NCBI GenBank assembly: GCA_023436775.1
Contig: JAEZHW010000010.1
Coordinates: forward strand, 1-33,005
Length of the DNA stretch: 33,005 nucleotides
Reading direction: 5' to 3'
From: Actinomycetes bacterium
GTDB lineage: Bacteria; Actinomycetota; Actinomycetes; Actinomycetales; Microbacteriaceae
Below, in pieces: positions 16,342-23,803 of the stretch (its first letter is position 1; each line of letters opens with the position of its first letter). Below the pieces are notes generated by a model. It was not told where the DNA came from, did no database searches, and saw nothing but the letters and a program-made list of their open reading frames with translations. Position numbers and translations under genes: made by a program.

Positions 16342-17306
16342 AGGACTGCCTCCGCTCGGCGGTTGAAGAAGCGCATGCTCGCGCCCGCCACGACGATCAG
16401 GAACAGGAACAGCAGCGCACCCAGTGCCAGCGACAGGCCGACGTCGGTGATGCCGACCGAACCCTGGGCACCGAAGGCGAGGCGGTAGAAGAACGTCACC
16501 AGCGTGTCGGTGGCAAAGTTCGGGCTCCCCTGCACGCCCTGCATGACGTAGACCAGATCGAACTGGTTGAAACTGTTGATGAAACTCAGCACCGCCATCG
16601 AGGTCACCGAGGGGATCAGCAGCGGGAAGGCGATCTGGAACAGGACGCGCGGTGCGTTCGAACCGTCCAGGCGAGCCGCCTCGAAGATTTCCGGGTTGAG
16701 CGCGTTGAACCCGGCCAGGAACACCAGGATCGGCATACCGACCCAGTTCCAGATGTCTACAGCAATCAGGATGCCGAGTGCCAGGTTGGAGTCACCGAGC
16801 CAGGTGATCGGCTCGTCAACGACGCCGAGACCGTTCAGGGTCGAGTCAACCGGACCGCGCGGGGCGAGCAGCAGCTTCCACAGCGCACCGACCAGGACCG
16901 GCGAGAGGATCGCCGGGAAGAAGAACCAGTTCTGGAAGAAGGTGAAGCGCGCGCCTCGGGTGTAGAGGATGTACGCGATGATCAGACCGAGCAGATTCTG
17001 CACGACCAGCACGCCCACGAACCAGAAGGTGTTATGTATGAAGGCATTCCCGACCGTGGTCGCGTTCTGGCCCTCGAAGAGACGGAAGAAGTTGTCCAAC
17101 CCCACGAACTCCTGCGGGCGCAGGCCACGCCACGACCACAGAGACCCGAAGAGCGACCGGATCATGGGGTAGATCATAAAGACCACATAGACCGCCACGG
17201 CCGGCAACAGGAAGAGCAGTGCTACGAGCCACTGGCGATTGCGCGGTGACCGGAGGGCCGCCTTGCGGCGGCCCTCCAGCGATGCGCTGACAACAGGTGT
17301 CGACAT
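16338..17306 (-). CDS. Carbohydrate ABC transporter permease (MalF type)
   Basis: 322 residues with a basic N-terminus (about 1-25), a first membrane helix at about 27-47 and roughly six helices in all. The EAA loop appears in IFEAARLDGSNAPR (about 210-223). It forms the heterodimeric channel with the MalG-type subunit, whose start overlaps its end. The start ATG lies 21 bases after the solute-binding protein stop. Together they make a CUT1-type importer; the exact sugar is not determined by sequence. Confidence 0.93.
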   Translation of the reverse strand: MSTPVVSASLEGRRKAALRSPRNRQWLVALLFLLPAVAVYVVFMIYPMIRSLFGSLWSWRGLRPQEFVGLDNFFRLFEGQNATTVGNAFIHNTFWFVGVLVVQNLLGLIIAYILYTRGARFTFFQNWFFFPAILSPVLVGALWKLLLAPRGPVDSTLNGLGVVDEPITWLGDSNLALGILIAVDIWNWVGMPILVFLAGFNALNPEIFEAARLDGSNAPRVLFQIAFPLLIPSVTSMAVLSFINSFNQFDLVYVMQGVQGSPNFATDTLVTFFYRLAFGAQGSVGITDVGLSLALGALLFLFLIVVAGASMRFFNRRAEAVL

Positions 17307-17327
17307 CAGTTCACTACCTAATCGGTA

Positions 17328-18626
17328 CTAGTAGGTGTTCGGCTTGAACCAGGCGGAGACCGCGTCGGTCATCTGCTTGGCGACATCGGCGGCCGAGACC
17401 TTGCCGGTGATCATGTCGATGAAGGCCGGCTGCAGCACGGAGGAGGCGGTCGGCGAGCCCCACTTGAAGCCCACGTGGGTCAGGTACGGGGTCTGGTGCT
17501 CCATCATCTTCATCATCTCGACGAGGATCGGGTTGTTGGCCTGCACGTCGTTGCGTGCCGGCGGCCAGCCGAGCTCGTCCATGAACAGCTGTGCGAACTC
17601 AGCGGTGGCCATCCAGTTCAGGACGGTCAGCGCGGCGTCGCGGTTCTTGGCGTCAGCGGTCAGACCGTAGGAGCCGTCAACGAACGAGGAGGTGACCGGG
17701 GTCTCGCCAGCGTTGTTGGTCGGGTACGGGAAGATGCTGAACTTCAGGTCCGGGTTCTGCGAGGCGAACGAGCCGTTCTCGAAGGAACCACCGATGAACA
17801 TGGCGGCGTCGCCACCAATGAACATCTGGGTCGCGGCGGTGTAGTCCACGCCCTCGAAGCCTGCCGGGTAGTACGGCAGCATGTCGGCCATGCGCTGCAG
17901 CGCTGCAACGTAGCGGGCGTCGGTGAAGTCCACCGTGCCAGCCATCGCCTCGGTGTAGAAGTCGGCGCCGATCTGGCTCGGAGCAACGGCGGCCAGCGCC
18001 ATCTCCAGGGCCCACGACGAACCGTTCGCGCCACCGGCGGCAATCGGGGTGATGCCTGCGGCGAGCAGCTTCTCGCTGACAGCCTTCAGCTCGTCCCAGG
18101 TGGTCGGGACGGACAGGCCGTGCTCGGCGAAGATGTCGGTGTTGTAGAAGACACCGGTGTTGACGATCGAGTACGGCACGCCGTAGAGCTTGCCGTCCGA
18201 GATGCCGCGCAGACCAACCTTGGTCGACTCCGGCAGGGTTGCCAGCTCAGGAACCAGCTCGTCCAGCGGCTCGATCAGCGCTGCGTCGACCAGCGGCTGC
18301 AGTTCGCCGTAGGCCTTCAGCTGCACGATCTCCGGACCAACGCCACCCTGCAGGGCGGTGCTCATGCGGTTCTGGTACTCAGCGTCCGGGATGGTCTGGA
18401 AGTCAACAACGATGCCAGGCGTCTTTGCCTCGAAGACGTCGAAGATCCGGTCCATAGCGGCCTGGTCCTCGGTGCGCCAGCTCCAGATGGTGACAGTGGT
18501 GCTGTCGCCGTTACCTTCCTCTGCCGGCTGCGCGCTGCAAGCGCCGAGACCGAGCACCATGGAAGCTGCGACGGCGAACGCGCCGGCGACCTTGCGGCCC
18601 TTGGCGCTGCTGTGAAGAGTGCTCAC
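17328..18626 (-). CDS. Extracellular sugar-binding lipoprotein of the ABC importer
   Basis: 432 residues. The signal peptide has a Lys/Arg region, a hydrophobic core and a lipobox ending at Cys30 (GLGAC), then an acidic, Gly/Ser linker. The mature part starts with TVTIWSWR (about 45-52), typical of family-1 solute-binding proteins, and includes FVDGSYGLT (about 315-323) and WMATAEFAQLFMDELGWPPAR (about 338-358, aromatic-rich). It would be anchored to the outer face of the membrane and hand its ligand to the two permeases downstream. The gene starts five bases after the GNAT gene ends. Ligand inferred as GlcNAc, MurNAc or a peptidoglycan fragment from the neighbours. Confidence 0.93.
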   Translation of the reverse strand: MSTLHSSAKGRKVAGAFAVAASMVLGLGACSAQPAEEGNGDSTTVTIWSWRTEDQAAMDRIFDVFEAKTPGIVVDFQTIPDAEYQNRMSTALQGGVGPEIVQLKAYGELQPLVDAALIEPLDELVPELATLPESTKVGLRGISDGKLYGVPYSIVNTGVFYNTDIFAEHGLSVPTTWDELKAVSEKLLAAGITPIAAGGANGSSWALEMALAAVAPSQIGADFYTEAMAGTVDFTDARYVAALQRMADMLPYYPAGFEGVDYTAATQMFIGGDAAMFIGGSFENGSFASQNPDLKFSIFPYPTNNAGETPVTSSFVDGSYGLTADAKNRDAALTVLNWMATAEFAQLFMDELGWPPARNDVQANNPILVEMMKMMEHQTPYLTHVGFKWGSPTASSVLQPAFIDMITGKVSAADVAKQMTDAVSAWFKPNTY

Positions 18627-18631
18627 TGCGT

Positions 18632-19651
18632 CTACTCCTTAGTTGGTGATGCGGGGGATGCTTCAGCGGTTGCCGAAGCGGCTCCATCCGGCAGAACTGC
18701 CCGGAGGATGTCAAAGGTCCTGGTGATCTCAAAGCCGTGCTTGGCGTAGAGCCGCGCGGCGGCACTGCCTTCGTCGGCCCAGAGGAACCAGGCGGTCTGT
18801 GCGAACATCGCCGCCATTTGGGTCAGCGTCACGTGCAGCAGCACGGTGCCAAGCCCGGTGCCGCGCGAGGTGGTGAGCACCCCGTACGGGCCGAAGCGGT
18901 CGATCACGTTGTCATAGGTGCCGTGCATCGCCCAACCCAGCAGCGCACCGGTGGGGTCCTTGGCAATCACGATGCGCTCGAGCGGCAGGCCACCGAGCAC
19001 GGTCTCACGCAGCACACGCGGCCAGTCCGGGTTGAACTCTTCAGCCACCTGGATCAGTGCAATGAGGTCATCGTCGCTGGGGTTGCCAAAGAACCACCCG
19101 GCCGACACCAGGGCCTCGCGTCGCTCGGCGACCTCGGCCGGCGTCTCGTAGCCGCGCAAACTCAGCGCCATTGCCGAGGGTCGCGACTCGACCTCGAAGC
19201 CGCGCGAGGCGAACAGCGCGGATCCGATCGGGTACCGGGCAGCGTCGAGGCCAGGCAGCACGTAGTTCGGGGTCGAGTCCGAGTAGCGCACCTCCTGGAC
19301 TCCGACGCTTGCAAGCCATGCCATGGTCCGATCCAGCAGCGCACCGCCGATGCCGCGGCCCTGGTGCTGCGGGTGCACCACGAGGAAGGAGATCCAGCCC
19401 TTGCCGGACTCGATGTCGTCACCACGCAGGGCGACCCGGCGGCGCAGACCGTAGCCTGCTCCGACGATTTCACCGTCGACGAGGGCCACCTGCAGGCCAG
19501 CGGCCTCGAAGTTCCGATCCAGCAGGATCCAGTCGCGGAAGCGGCGCGGCGTAATGCCGTCCTGCGGCGCGGCGGCATTCCACACCCGCACGATCGCGGC
19601 CGAGTCGCCGGGCTGGAAGCTCCGGTACTCGACGGTGCTGGACTCAGTCAT
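18632..19651 (-). CDS. Tandem GNAT-fold N-acetyltransferase, first gene of the importer operon
   Basis: 339 residues with two GNAT halves. The first has a complete acetyl-CoA binding loop, HPQHQGRGIGGALLD (about 94-108), preceded by a typical beta4 strand. The second (about 180-325) has RGTGLGTVLLH (about 269-279) and a late LWADEGSAAARLYAKHGFE segment (about 293-311), common to GNATs. The start has GGAAGGAA five bases before the ATG. It is first in an operon with a sugar importer and nagBA. An acetylation of an amino sugar, a deacetylated GlcN/MurN species or a muropeptide is a reasonable guess, but the substrate is not visible. The C-terminal 20 residues are Ala/Ser/Pro-rich and probably disordered. 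Confidence 0.85.
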   Translation of the reverse strand: MTESSTVEYRSFQPGDSAAIVRVWNAAAPQDGITPRRFRDWILLDRNFEAAGLQVALVDGEIVGAGYGLRRRVALRGDDIESGKGWISFLVVHPQHQGRGIGGALLDRTMAWLASVGVQEVRYSDSTPNYVLPGLDAARYPIGSALFASRGFEVESRPSAMALSLRGYETPAEVAERREALVSAGWFFGNPSDDDLIALIQVAEEFNPDWPRVLRETVLGGLPLERIVIAKDPTGALLGWAMHGTYDNVIDRFGPYGVLTTSRGTGLGTVLLHVTLTQMAAMFAQTAWFLWADEGSAAARLYAKHGFEITRTFDILRAVLPDGAASATAEASPASPTKE

Positions 19652-19664
19652 CTGCGTTCCTTCC

Positions 19665-19682
19665 GACGTCCAGTGACGTCAC
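19665..19682. promoter_or_regulatory. GACGTC repeat / GTGACGTCAC palindrome in the importer operon leader
   Basis: Two GACGTC hexamers are separated by four bases (19665-19670 and 19675-19680). The second is the core of a perfect 10-bp palindrome GTGACGTCAC (19673-19682). The site lies between the predicted transcription start and the ribosome binding site, where a bound repressor would block transcription. The binding protein is unknown. Confidence 0.35.
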
Positions 19683-19690
19683 GTGCTCAC

Positions 19691-19719
19691 AGTATGGCAA
19701 AAAGTTTCATTCATGTCGA
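19691..19719 (-). promoter_or_regulatory. Sigma-A-type promoter of the GNAT-ABC-nag operon
   Basis: On the minus strand TCGACA (19719-19714) is followed after exactly 17 bases by CATACT (19696-19691), close to TTGACA and TATAAT. It lies 40 bases upstream of the GNAT start codon. The spacer includes GAAACTTTTT. The 18-bp shared motif lies directly upstream. Confidence 0.6.
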
Positions 19720-19723
19720 TTCT

Positions 19724-19741
19724 GGCGAACAGGATTTACAA
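19724..19741 (-). promoter_or_regulatory. Shared 18-bp motif upstream of the importer operon
   Basis: On the minus strand the site reads TTGTAAATCCTGTTCGCC. It ends five bases before the -35 hexamer of the operon promoter. A second copy, TTGTAAATTGTTTTCGAC, lies in the kinase/regulator intergenic region. Thirteen of 18 positions agree. It is a candidate operator for the RpiR-type regulator encoded between the two sites. Confidence 0.45.
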
Positions 19742-19866
19742 AGGCGACATAAATGGCGTGATCTGCCCAAAGTATGCGGGAGATTTCCACCAGGACGAAA
19801 CCGAGCGCGACGAAGCGTTCGATGACCGTCGGGGGTCAGCGAGCGATCAGCGTGAAGGGTGGGGCG

Positions 19867-20727
19867 TTAGATGCCGCGCGCCTGGCGCGTGGCCTCGCGG
19901 GTCCGGCGCAGCGCCTCAACGGTGTCGGCGTAGCGACGCTGGGCAACGCCAAGGAAGATGCAGTCCACCACCGCCAACTGCGCGATGCGGCTGACCATGG
20001 CGCCGGCGCGGAACGAGGTTTCCCTCACCCGGGTGAGCAGGAAGTGGTCCGCCTGCTGCGCCAGCTTGGAATCCTGACCACTGGTCACGCCAACCGTGGT
20101 CGCACCAGCCGACTTCGCCACCGCAAGGAACTGCAGGGTCTCGGTGGTGTAGCCGAGGTGCGAGAAGCCGATCGCCACCGTGCCTGGGAAGTCCAGCGAG
20201 GCGGACGCCGAGGCTTCGTGCGCGTCGGAGAACACAAAGGCCATCCGCCCAATGCGCAGCAATTTGTGCCCCAGGTCCTGGGCGACAAACTGGCTGGCAC
20301 CCATACCGAAGAGCAGGATCCGCGAGGCGCCATCGAGCGCGGACACAATCGCTGCCAACTGCTCGTAGTCGAGGTCGGCGACGGTCTCTTCGATCGCGAG
20401 GGTTTCCAAGGCCGCGATCTTGCTGGCCATCGAGCGCAGCGAGTCGCCGTCGGCGATTTCGGCGCCGTAGGCCGGAGTATCGGCGAACTGCACTGACTCG
20501 CGCCCCAGCTCGGTGGCCATTGCCATGCGCAGTTGGGTGTACCCGGTGAAGCCGATGACGCGGCAAAAGCGCACGATTGAGGCCACCGAGGTCCCGCACT
20601 GGTCGGCCAACTCGTTGATGGAGCTCTCGAGCACAGCCTTGGGGTTCTCGCGCAGCAGCGCCGCAACACGCGCCAGCGAGGGCGACAACGTGGGCAGCAC
20701 GCTCTCCACGGTGGACTGGATACTCAT
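19867..20727 (-). CDS. MurR/RpiR-family transcriptional regulator
   Basis: 286 residues from the ATG at 20727, preceded by AAAGGAGG. A longer in-frame reading upstream overlaps the promoter region and the divergent gene and is not used. The N-terminal RpiR helix-turn-helix is SINELADQCGTSVASIVRFCR (about 37-57), and the C-terminal SIS domain (about 120-250) would bind a sugar phosphate. In MurR the ligand is MurNAc-6-P, the substrate of the divergently encoded MurQ. It lies between the importer operon and the nagK-like/murQ genes, both of which have the same 18-bp motif upstream. It is the natural local regulator. Repressor or activator cannot be decided here. Confidence 0.93.
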   Translation of the reverse strand: MSIQSTVESVLPTLSPSLARVAALLRENPKAVLESSINELADQCGTSVASIVRFCRVIGFTGYTQLRMAMATELGRESVQFADTPAYGAEIADGDSLRSMASKIAALETLAIEETVADLDYEQLAAIVSALDGASRILLFGMGASQFVAQDLGHKLLRIGRMAFVFSDAHEASASASLDFPGTVAIGFSHLGYTTETLQFLAVAKSAGATTVGVTSGQDSKLAQQADHFLLTRVRETSFRAGAMVSRIAQLAVVDCIFLGVAQRRYADTVEALRRTREATRQARGI

Positions 20728-20771
20728 TGGCGACGAACCCCTCCTTTCGTGCCAGTATCCCACCCGAGTGG

Positions 20772-20789
20772 TTGTAAATTGTTTTCGAC
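20772..20789 (+). promoter_or_regulatory. Shared 18-bp motif between the regulator and kinase genes
   Basis: TTGTAAATTGTTTTCGAC lies in the divergent 148-bp intergenic region, before the region TTGTCA...TAGTCT that should contain the kinase promoter. It matches the copy upstream of the importer operon at 13 of 18 positions. An imperfect dyad CGACTTGTCA/CGAAATGTCG lies next to it (20786-20805). Confidence 0.45.
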
Positions 20790-20819
20790 TTGTCACGAAA
20801 TGTCGTAGTCTTATTTCAT

Positions 20820-20837
20820 CGGTGCTGTGCGGCACCG
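20820..20837 (+). promoter_or_regulatory. Leader hairpin of the kinase-murQ operon
   Basis: CGGTGC, a six-base loop TGTGCG and GCACCG form a perfect 6-bp hairpin 38 bases upstream of the kinase start codon. No T-run follows, so it is not a terminator. It may be an operator or an mRNA 5' structure; function unknown. Confidence 0.3.
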
Positions 20838-20875
20838 TATCCGCAGCAGAATAAGGCCAAGGAAAGGACGGGCAG

Positions 20876-21796
20876 ATGAGCGCTTCCGCCACCCTACTGG
20901 CCGCGGACCTTGGTAAGACGCGACTGCGCCTGCAAGCCGTAACTGCGGACGGGGCCGTACTCGCCGAGACGACGGGAGCGGGCCTCGCCGGCGCCGCCTC
21001 ATCGAGCCCAGACGCGATCGCGGCCGCCGTTGTGGCCGCGCGCGACGAACTCGGCATCGACACCCAGGGCCTCGGGCTCAGCCTGGGCGTCGCTGGCACG
21101 CTGGCCGCCCCCGAACGTGGCCGCGCGATCGCCGATGCGCTCGCCCAAGCGCTGCGCACCCCAATCACGGTGACCAGCGACCTGATCGCCGCGCACCTCG
21201 GCGCCTTTGCGGGTGCGACCGGCACCGTGCTGATTGCTGGCACCGGCGCGGTCGGCCTCGGCCTCGGCCCCGACGGCGAATTGCTTCAGTCGGACGGCTG
21301 GGGACCCGAACTTGGTGACTTCGGCAGCGGCGCCTGGATCGGGCGAGCCGGTATTCAGGCAGTCCTCGCCGCTCGCGACGGTCGTGGTCCCGCCTCGGCC
21401 GCGCTCGATGCCGCGCTGAATACCCTCGTCCCCGCGGACCAGGTCATCGCCTGGGTGCACGCCTCCGAGAACCCGGCCGGCACTTGTGGGACCTTCGCTC
21501 CGGCTGTACTTGCTGCGGCAGAGGCTGGCGACGCCGTTGCCACTGCCATCGCACAGGAGGCGGCAGTGCACCTGGCCACCACCGCCGCGCGCGCCTCCGT
21601 GCACCTCGACACCCCCGCCCCGGTCGCCGTCCTCGGCGGACTCACCGGCCACCCCTGGTTTGCCGCGCTGCTGAACGAAGAGCTCAGTGTCGCGGATCTG
21701 CATCCCGTTGCTCCCCAGCACACCGCCCTGGTCGGCGCCGTGCTGCTGGCGGAGCACCATGACCTCCCCCACGAAAGGCACACCCACCGTGCATGA
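20876..21796 (+). CDS. BadF/BadG-type N-acetylglucosamine / N-acetylmuramic acid kinase
   Basis: 306 residues in the ASKHA sugar-kinase fold. The phosphate-1 loop is AADLGKTRLR (about 8-17). The phosphate-2 region contains LIAGTGAVGLGLG (about 120-132), and GDFGSGAWIGRAG (about 147-159) matches the BadF/BadG family. The family includes eukaryotic-type NagK and clostridial MurK, which phosphorylate GlcNAc and MurNAc at O6. An ATP-dependent kinase is needed here because the sugar enters by an ABC importer rather than a PTS. AAAGGA precedes the ATG. The 3' end overlaps murQ, so the two are coupled. Kinase specificity for MurNAc is inferred from that coupling. Confidence 0.88.
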   Translation: MSASATLLAADLGKTRLRLQAVTADGAVLAETTGAGLAGAASSSPDAIAAAVVAARDELGIDTQGLGLSLGVAGTLAAPERGRAIADALAQALRTPITVTSDLIAAHLGAFAGATGTVLIAGTGAVGLGLGPDGELLQSDGWGPELGDFGSGAWIGRAGIQAVLAARDGRGPASAALDAALNTLVPADQVIAWVHASENPAGTCGTFAPAVLAAAEAGDAVATAIAQEAAVHLATTAARASVHLDTPAPVAVLGGLTGHPWFAALLNEELSVADLHPVAPQHTALVGAVLLAEHHDLPHERHTHRA

Positions 21797-22730
21797 CGCC
21801 GCCCGGCTCGAAGCATTGATCGACGAGCTCGCCACCCTCACCACCGAGGCCTCCCGACCGGTTGACACGGACTTGGACCAACTGTCCACGCTGCAACTGG
21901 TCACCTCGATGAACCGTGAGGACCAGCGCGTTGCAGTTGCGGTCAGCGAGTGCCTGCCCGAGATCGCTGCGGCGGTCGATGGCATCGTGGAGCGAATGCG
22001 TCGAGGCGGCCGGCTGGTCTACGTTGGCGCCGGCACGGCTGGCCGCCTCGGCGTGGTGGACGCGAGCGAATGCCCGCCCACCTTCGGCACCGACCCCAGC
22101 CTCGTCGTCGCCCTGATCGCTGGCGGCTCCGAAGCGGTCTATGCCGCGGTCGAGCGCAGCGAAGACAACGAGGAGCAGATCCGGGAAGAACTCGCAGCCC
22201 TCAACATCGGCGAAAACGACACGGTCGTTGGCATCTCGGCCTCCGGCCGAACCCCCTACGTGATGGCTGGCCTCGCCGAGGCGAACGCCCGCGGCGCTCT
22301 CACCGTCGCCATCGCCTGCAACGCCCCCTCTGCCATCGGCAGCGTCGCCGAGATCGCCATCGAGGTCGTCGTCGGCCCCGAGTTCGTGGCTGGCTCGACC
22401 CGTCTGAAGTCCGGCACCGCACAGAAGCTGGTGCTGAACATGCTGAGCACCCTGACCATGGTCAAGCTCGGGAAGACCTACCGCGGCGTGATGGTGGATC
22501 TGCAGTCCACGAACGAGAAGCTGCTGGCCCGCTCGGCCCGCACCGTGATGTCGCTCACCGGCGCCGACCTGGCGACCGCGCAGGCCGCGCTCGAGGCCGC
22601 AGACGGCTGGGTGAAGCTCGCGGTGCTCATTGTCGAGACCGGGGTCTCCGCCGAGGACGGCCGCGCGCTGATTCGCGACGCCAACGACGTACTGCGCACC
22701 GCCATCGAACTCGCGAAGGCCCGCGGCTAA
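21759..22730 (+). CDS. murQ: N-acetylmuramic acid 6-phosphate etherase
   Basis: 323 residues from the ATG at 21759 (GGAG upstream). A GTG at 21789, overlapping the kinase stop by eight bases, is an alternative start. The enzyme cleaves the D-lactyl ether of MurNAc-6-P to give GlcNAc-6-P for NagA. The SIS fold is evident: GGRLVYVGAGTAGRLGVVDASECPPTFG (about 83-110) holds the sugar-phosphate loop and conserved Glu104; SEDNEE (about 134-139) carries the second conserved acidic cluster; GISASGRTPYV (about 158-168) is the second phosphate loop. Length and motifs match MurQ. It makes the locus a MurNAc recycling pathway rather than GlcNAc use only. Confidence 0.95.
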   Translation: MTSPTKGTPTVHDAARLEALIDELATLTTEASRPVDTDLDQLSTLQLVTSMNREDQRVAVAVSECLPEIAAAVDGIVERMRRGGRLVYVGAGTAGRLGVVDASECPPTFGTDPSLVVALIAGGSEAVYAAVERSEDNEEQIREELAALNIGENDTVVGISASGRTPYVMAGLAEANARGALTVAIACNAPSAIGSVAEIAIEVVVGPEFVAGSTRLKSGTAQKLVLNMLSTLTMVKLGKTYRGVMVDLQSTNEKLLARSARTVMSLTGADLATAQAALEAADGWVKLAVLIVETGVSAEDGRALIRDANDVLRTAIELAKARG

Positions 22731-22743
22731 CACCGACCACTCC

Positions 22744-22760
22744 CCCGCCACCCCGGCGGG
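22744..22760. terminator. Stem-loop between convergent murQ and flavoprotein genes
   Basis: CCCGCC, loop ACCCC, GGCGGG lies 13 bases past the murQ stop and 17 bases before the end of the convergent flavoprotein gene. It can act on both strands. There is no T-run, so strength is doubtful, but G/C-rich hairpins without T-runs are common at actinobacterial gene ends. Confidence 0.5.
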
Positions 22761-22777
22761 ACGTTCCAGCGCGCCCG

Positions 22778-23794
22778 CTAGCGCCGCTGTGCGGTCGGAA
22801 TGCCGATCAGGTCGCGGTTAATCGTGGCCGCCGCCCGTGCCCCGGCGCCCGCAGCAACGATCAACTGTTGCGGCCCCGGTGAGGTGACATCCCCCGCGGC
22901 GTAGACACCAGCGTGTGAGGTGCGCCCGGACGGGTCGGTGACCAACAGACCCCAGCCGTCCGTATCCAGATGGAGCGCCTCCAGGAAGCCAAGTTGCGGA
23001 TCCCAGCGCGGGCGCACGAAGCCGCCGCTGATCGGCAGCACCTCGCCGCCAGCCACGCGAATGCCGGTCGGGCCAGTCTTGGCGCCCTCAATGGCCTCGA
23101 TGGGGCGCTCCTCAATGCGCACCCCAGCCTCAGCCAGCCGCGCCGCCTGGCCCGCGTTGATGGCATCAGCACCGTTGGTGAAGACGGTGAGGTGACGGCT
23201 CCACTGTGCGATCAGCAGCGCGCGCCAGGCAATGTCGCGGGTCTCGCCAATCAGGGCAATCGGCTGATCTGAGTACTCGTAGCCGTCGCACTGCACACAC
23301 GAGAACAGCCCCATGCCGTAGAAGTTCCGGATGCCCTCAATGTTCGGTAGCGTCTCTTTCAGCCCGGTCGCAATGAGCACCGATCGCGTCCGCACCGTGC
23401 GGCCGGGGCGGCCATTCAGCCCGGAGGCCACGACCTCGAGCAGCGCTCGGCCACCGGTGGTGAGGTAGGGCTCGTCCATCGGCTCGGCAGCGTCAACTTC
23501 CAGCGCACGCACCGACTGCACCAGACCCAGGTGGTGCTCCGCCTCCGGGTAGGCCAGGTACTCCTCGCGGGCGAGGCGACGCAGTTCGCTCGGCGGCGTG
23601 CCATCACGCGTCAGGAAACCGTGCGCCATCATCGTGGCGGCGTGCCGCGGCCGGTTCGAGTCGATGACCAGCACTCGACGTCGCGCGCGCACCAGGTTGA
23701 GGCCAGCCGACAGGCCCGCCGGTCCGGCGCCGATGACGACCACGTCGTATCGGTCCGTCTCGATCACGGCCGTCTCCCCCGCCTGCTCGAGCAT
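22778..23794 (-). CDS. Thioredoxin reductase-like FAD-dependent oxidoreductase
   Basis: 338 residues. FAD-binding VVVIGAGPAGLSAG (about 18-31) is intact, as is the redox pair in SCVQCDG (Cys166 and Cys169), the place of the CxxC in thioredoxin reductases. The late GVYAAGDVTSPGPQQ segment (about 292-306) completes FAD binding. The NADPH-binding motif is changed: IGETRDIAW (about 182-190) stands where GxGxxA would be expected, so the electron donor may differ. It is last in the leuB-to-gltX operon, 9 bases after gltX, and no thioredoxin gene is adjacent. Substrate unknown; the name thioredoxin reductase should be used with care. Confidence 0.85.
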   Translation of the reverse strand: MLEQAGETAVIETDRYDVVVIGAGPAGLSAGLNLVRARRRVLVIDSNRPRHAATMMAHGFLTRDGTPPSELRRLAREEYLAYPEAEHHLGLVQSVRALEVDAAEPMDEPYLTTGGRALLEVVASGLNGRPGRTVRTRSVLIATGLKETLPNIEGIRNFYGMGLFSCVQCDGYEYSDQPIALIGETRDIAWRALLIAQWSRHLTVFTNGADAINAGQAARLAEAGVRIEERPIEAIEGAKTGPTGIRVAGGEVLPISGGFVRPRWDPQLGFLEALHLDTDGWGLLVTDPSGRTSHAGVYAAGDVTSPGPQQLIVAAGAGARAAATINRDLIGIPTAQRR

Positions 23795-23803
23795 GGCGAA
23801 TGC

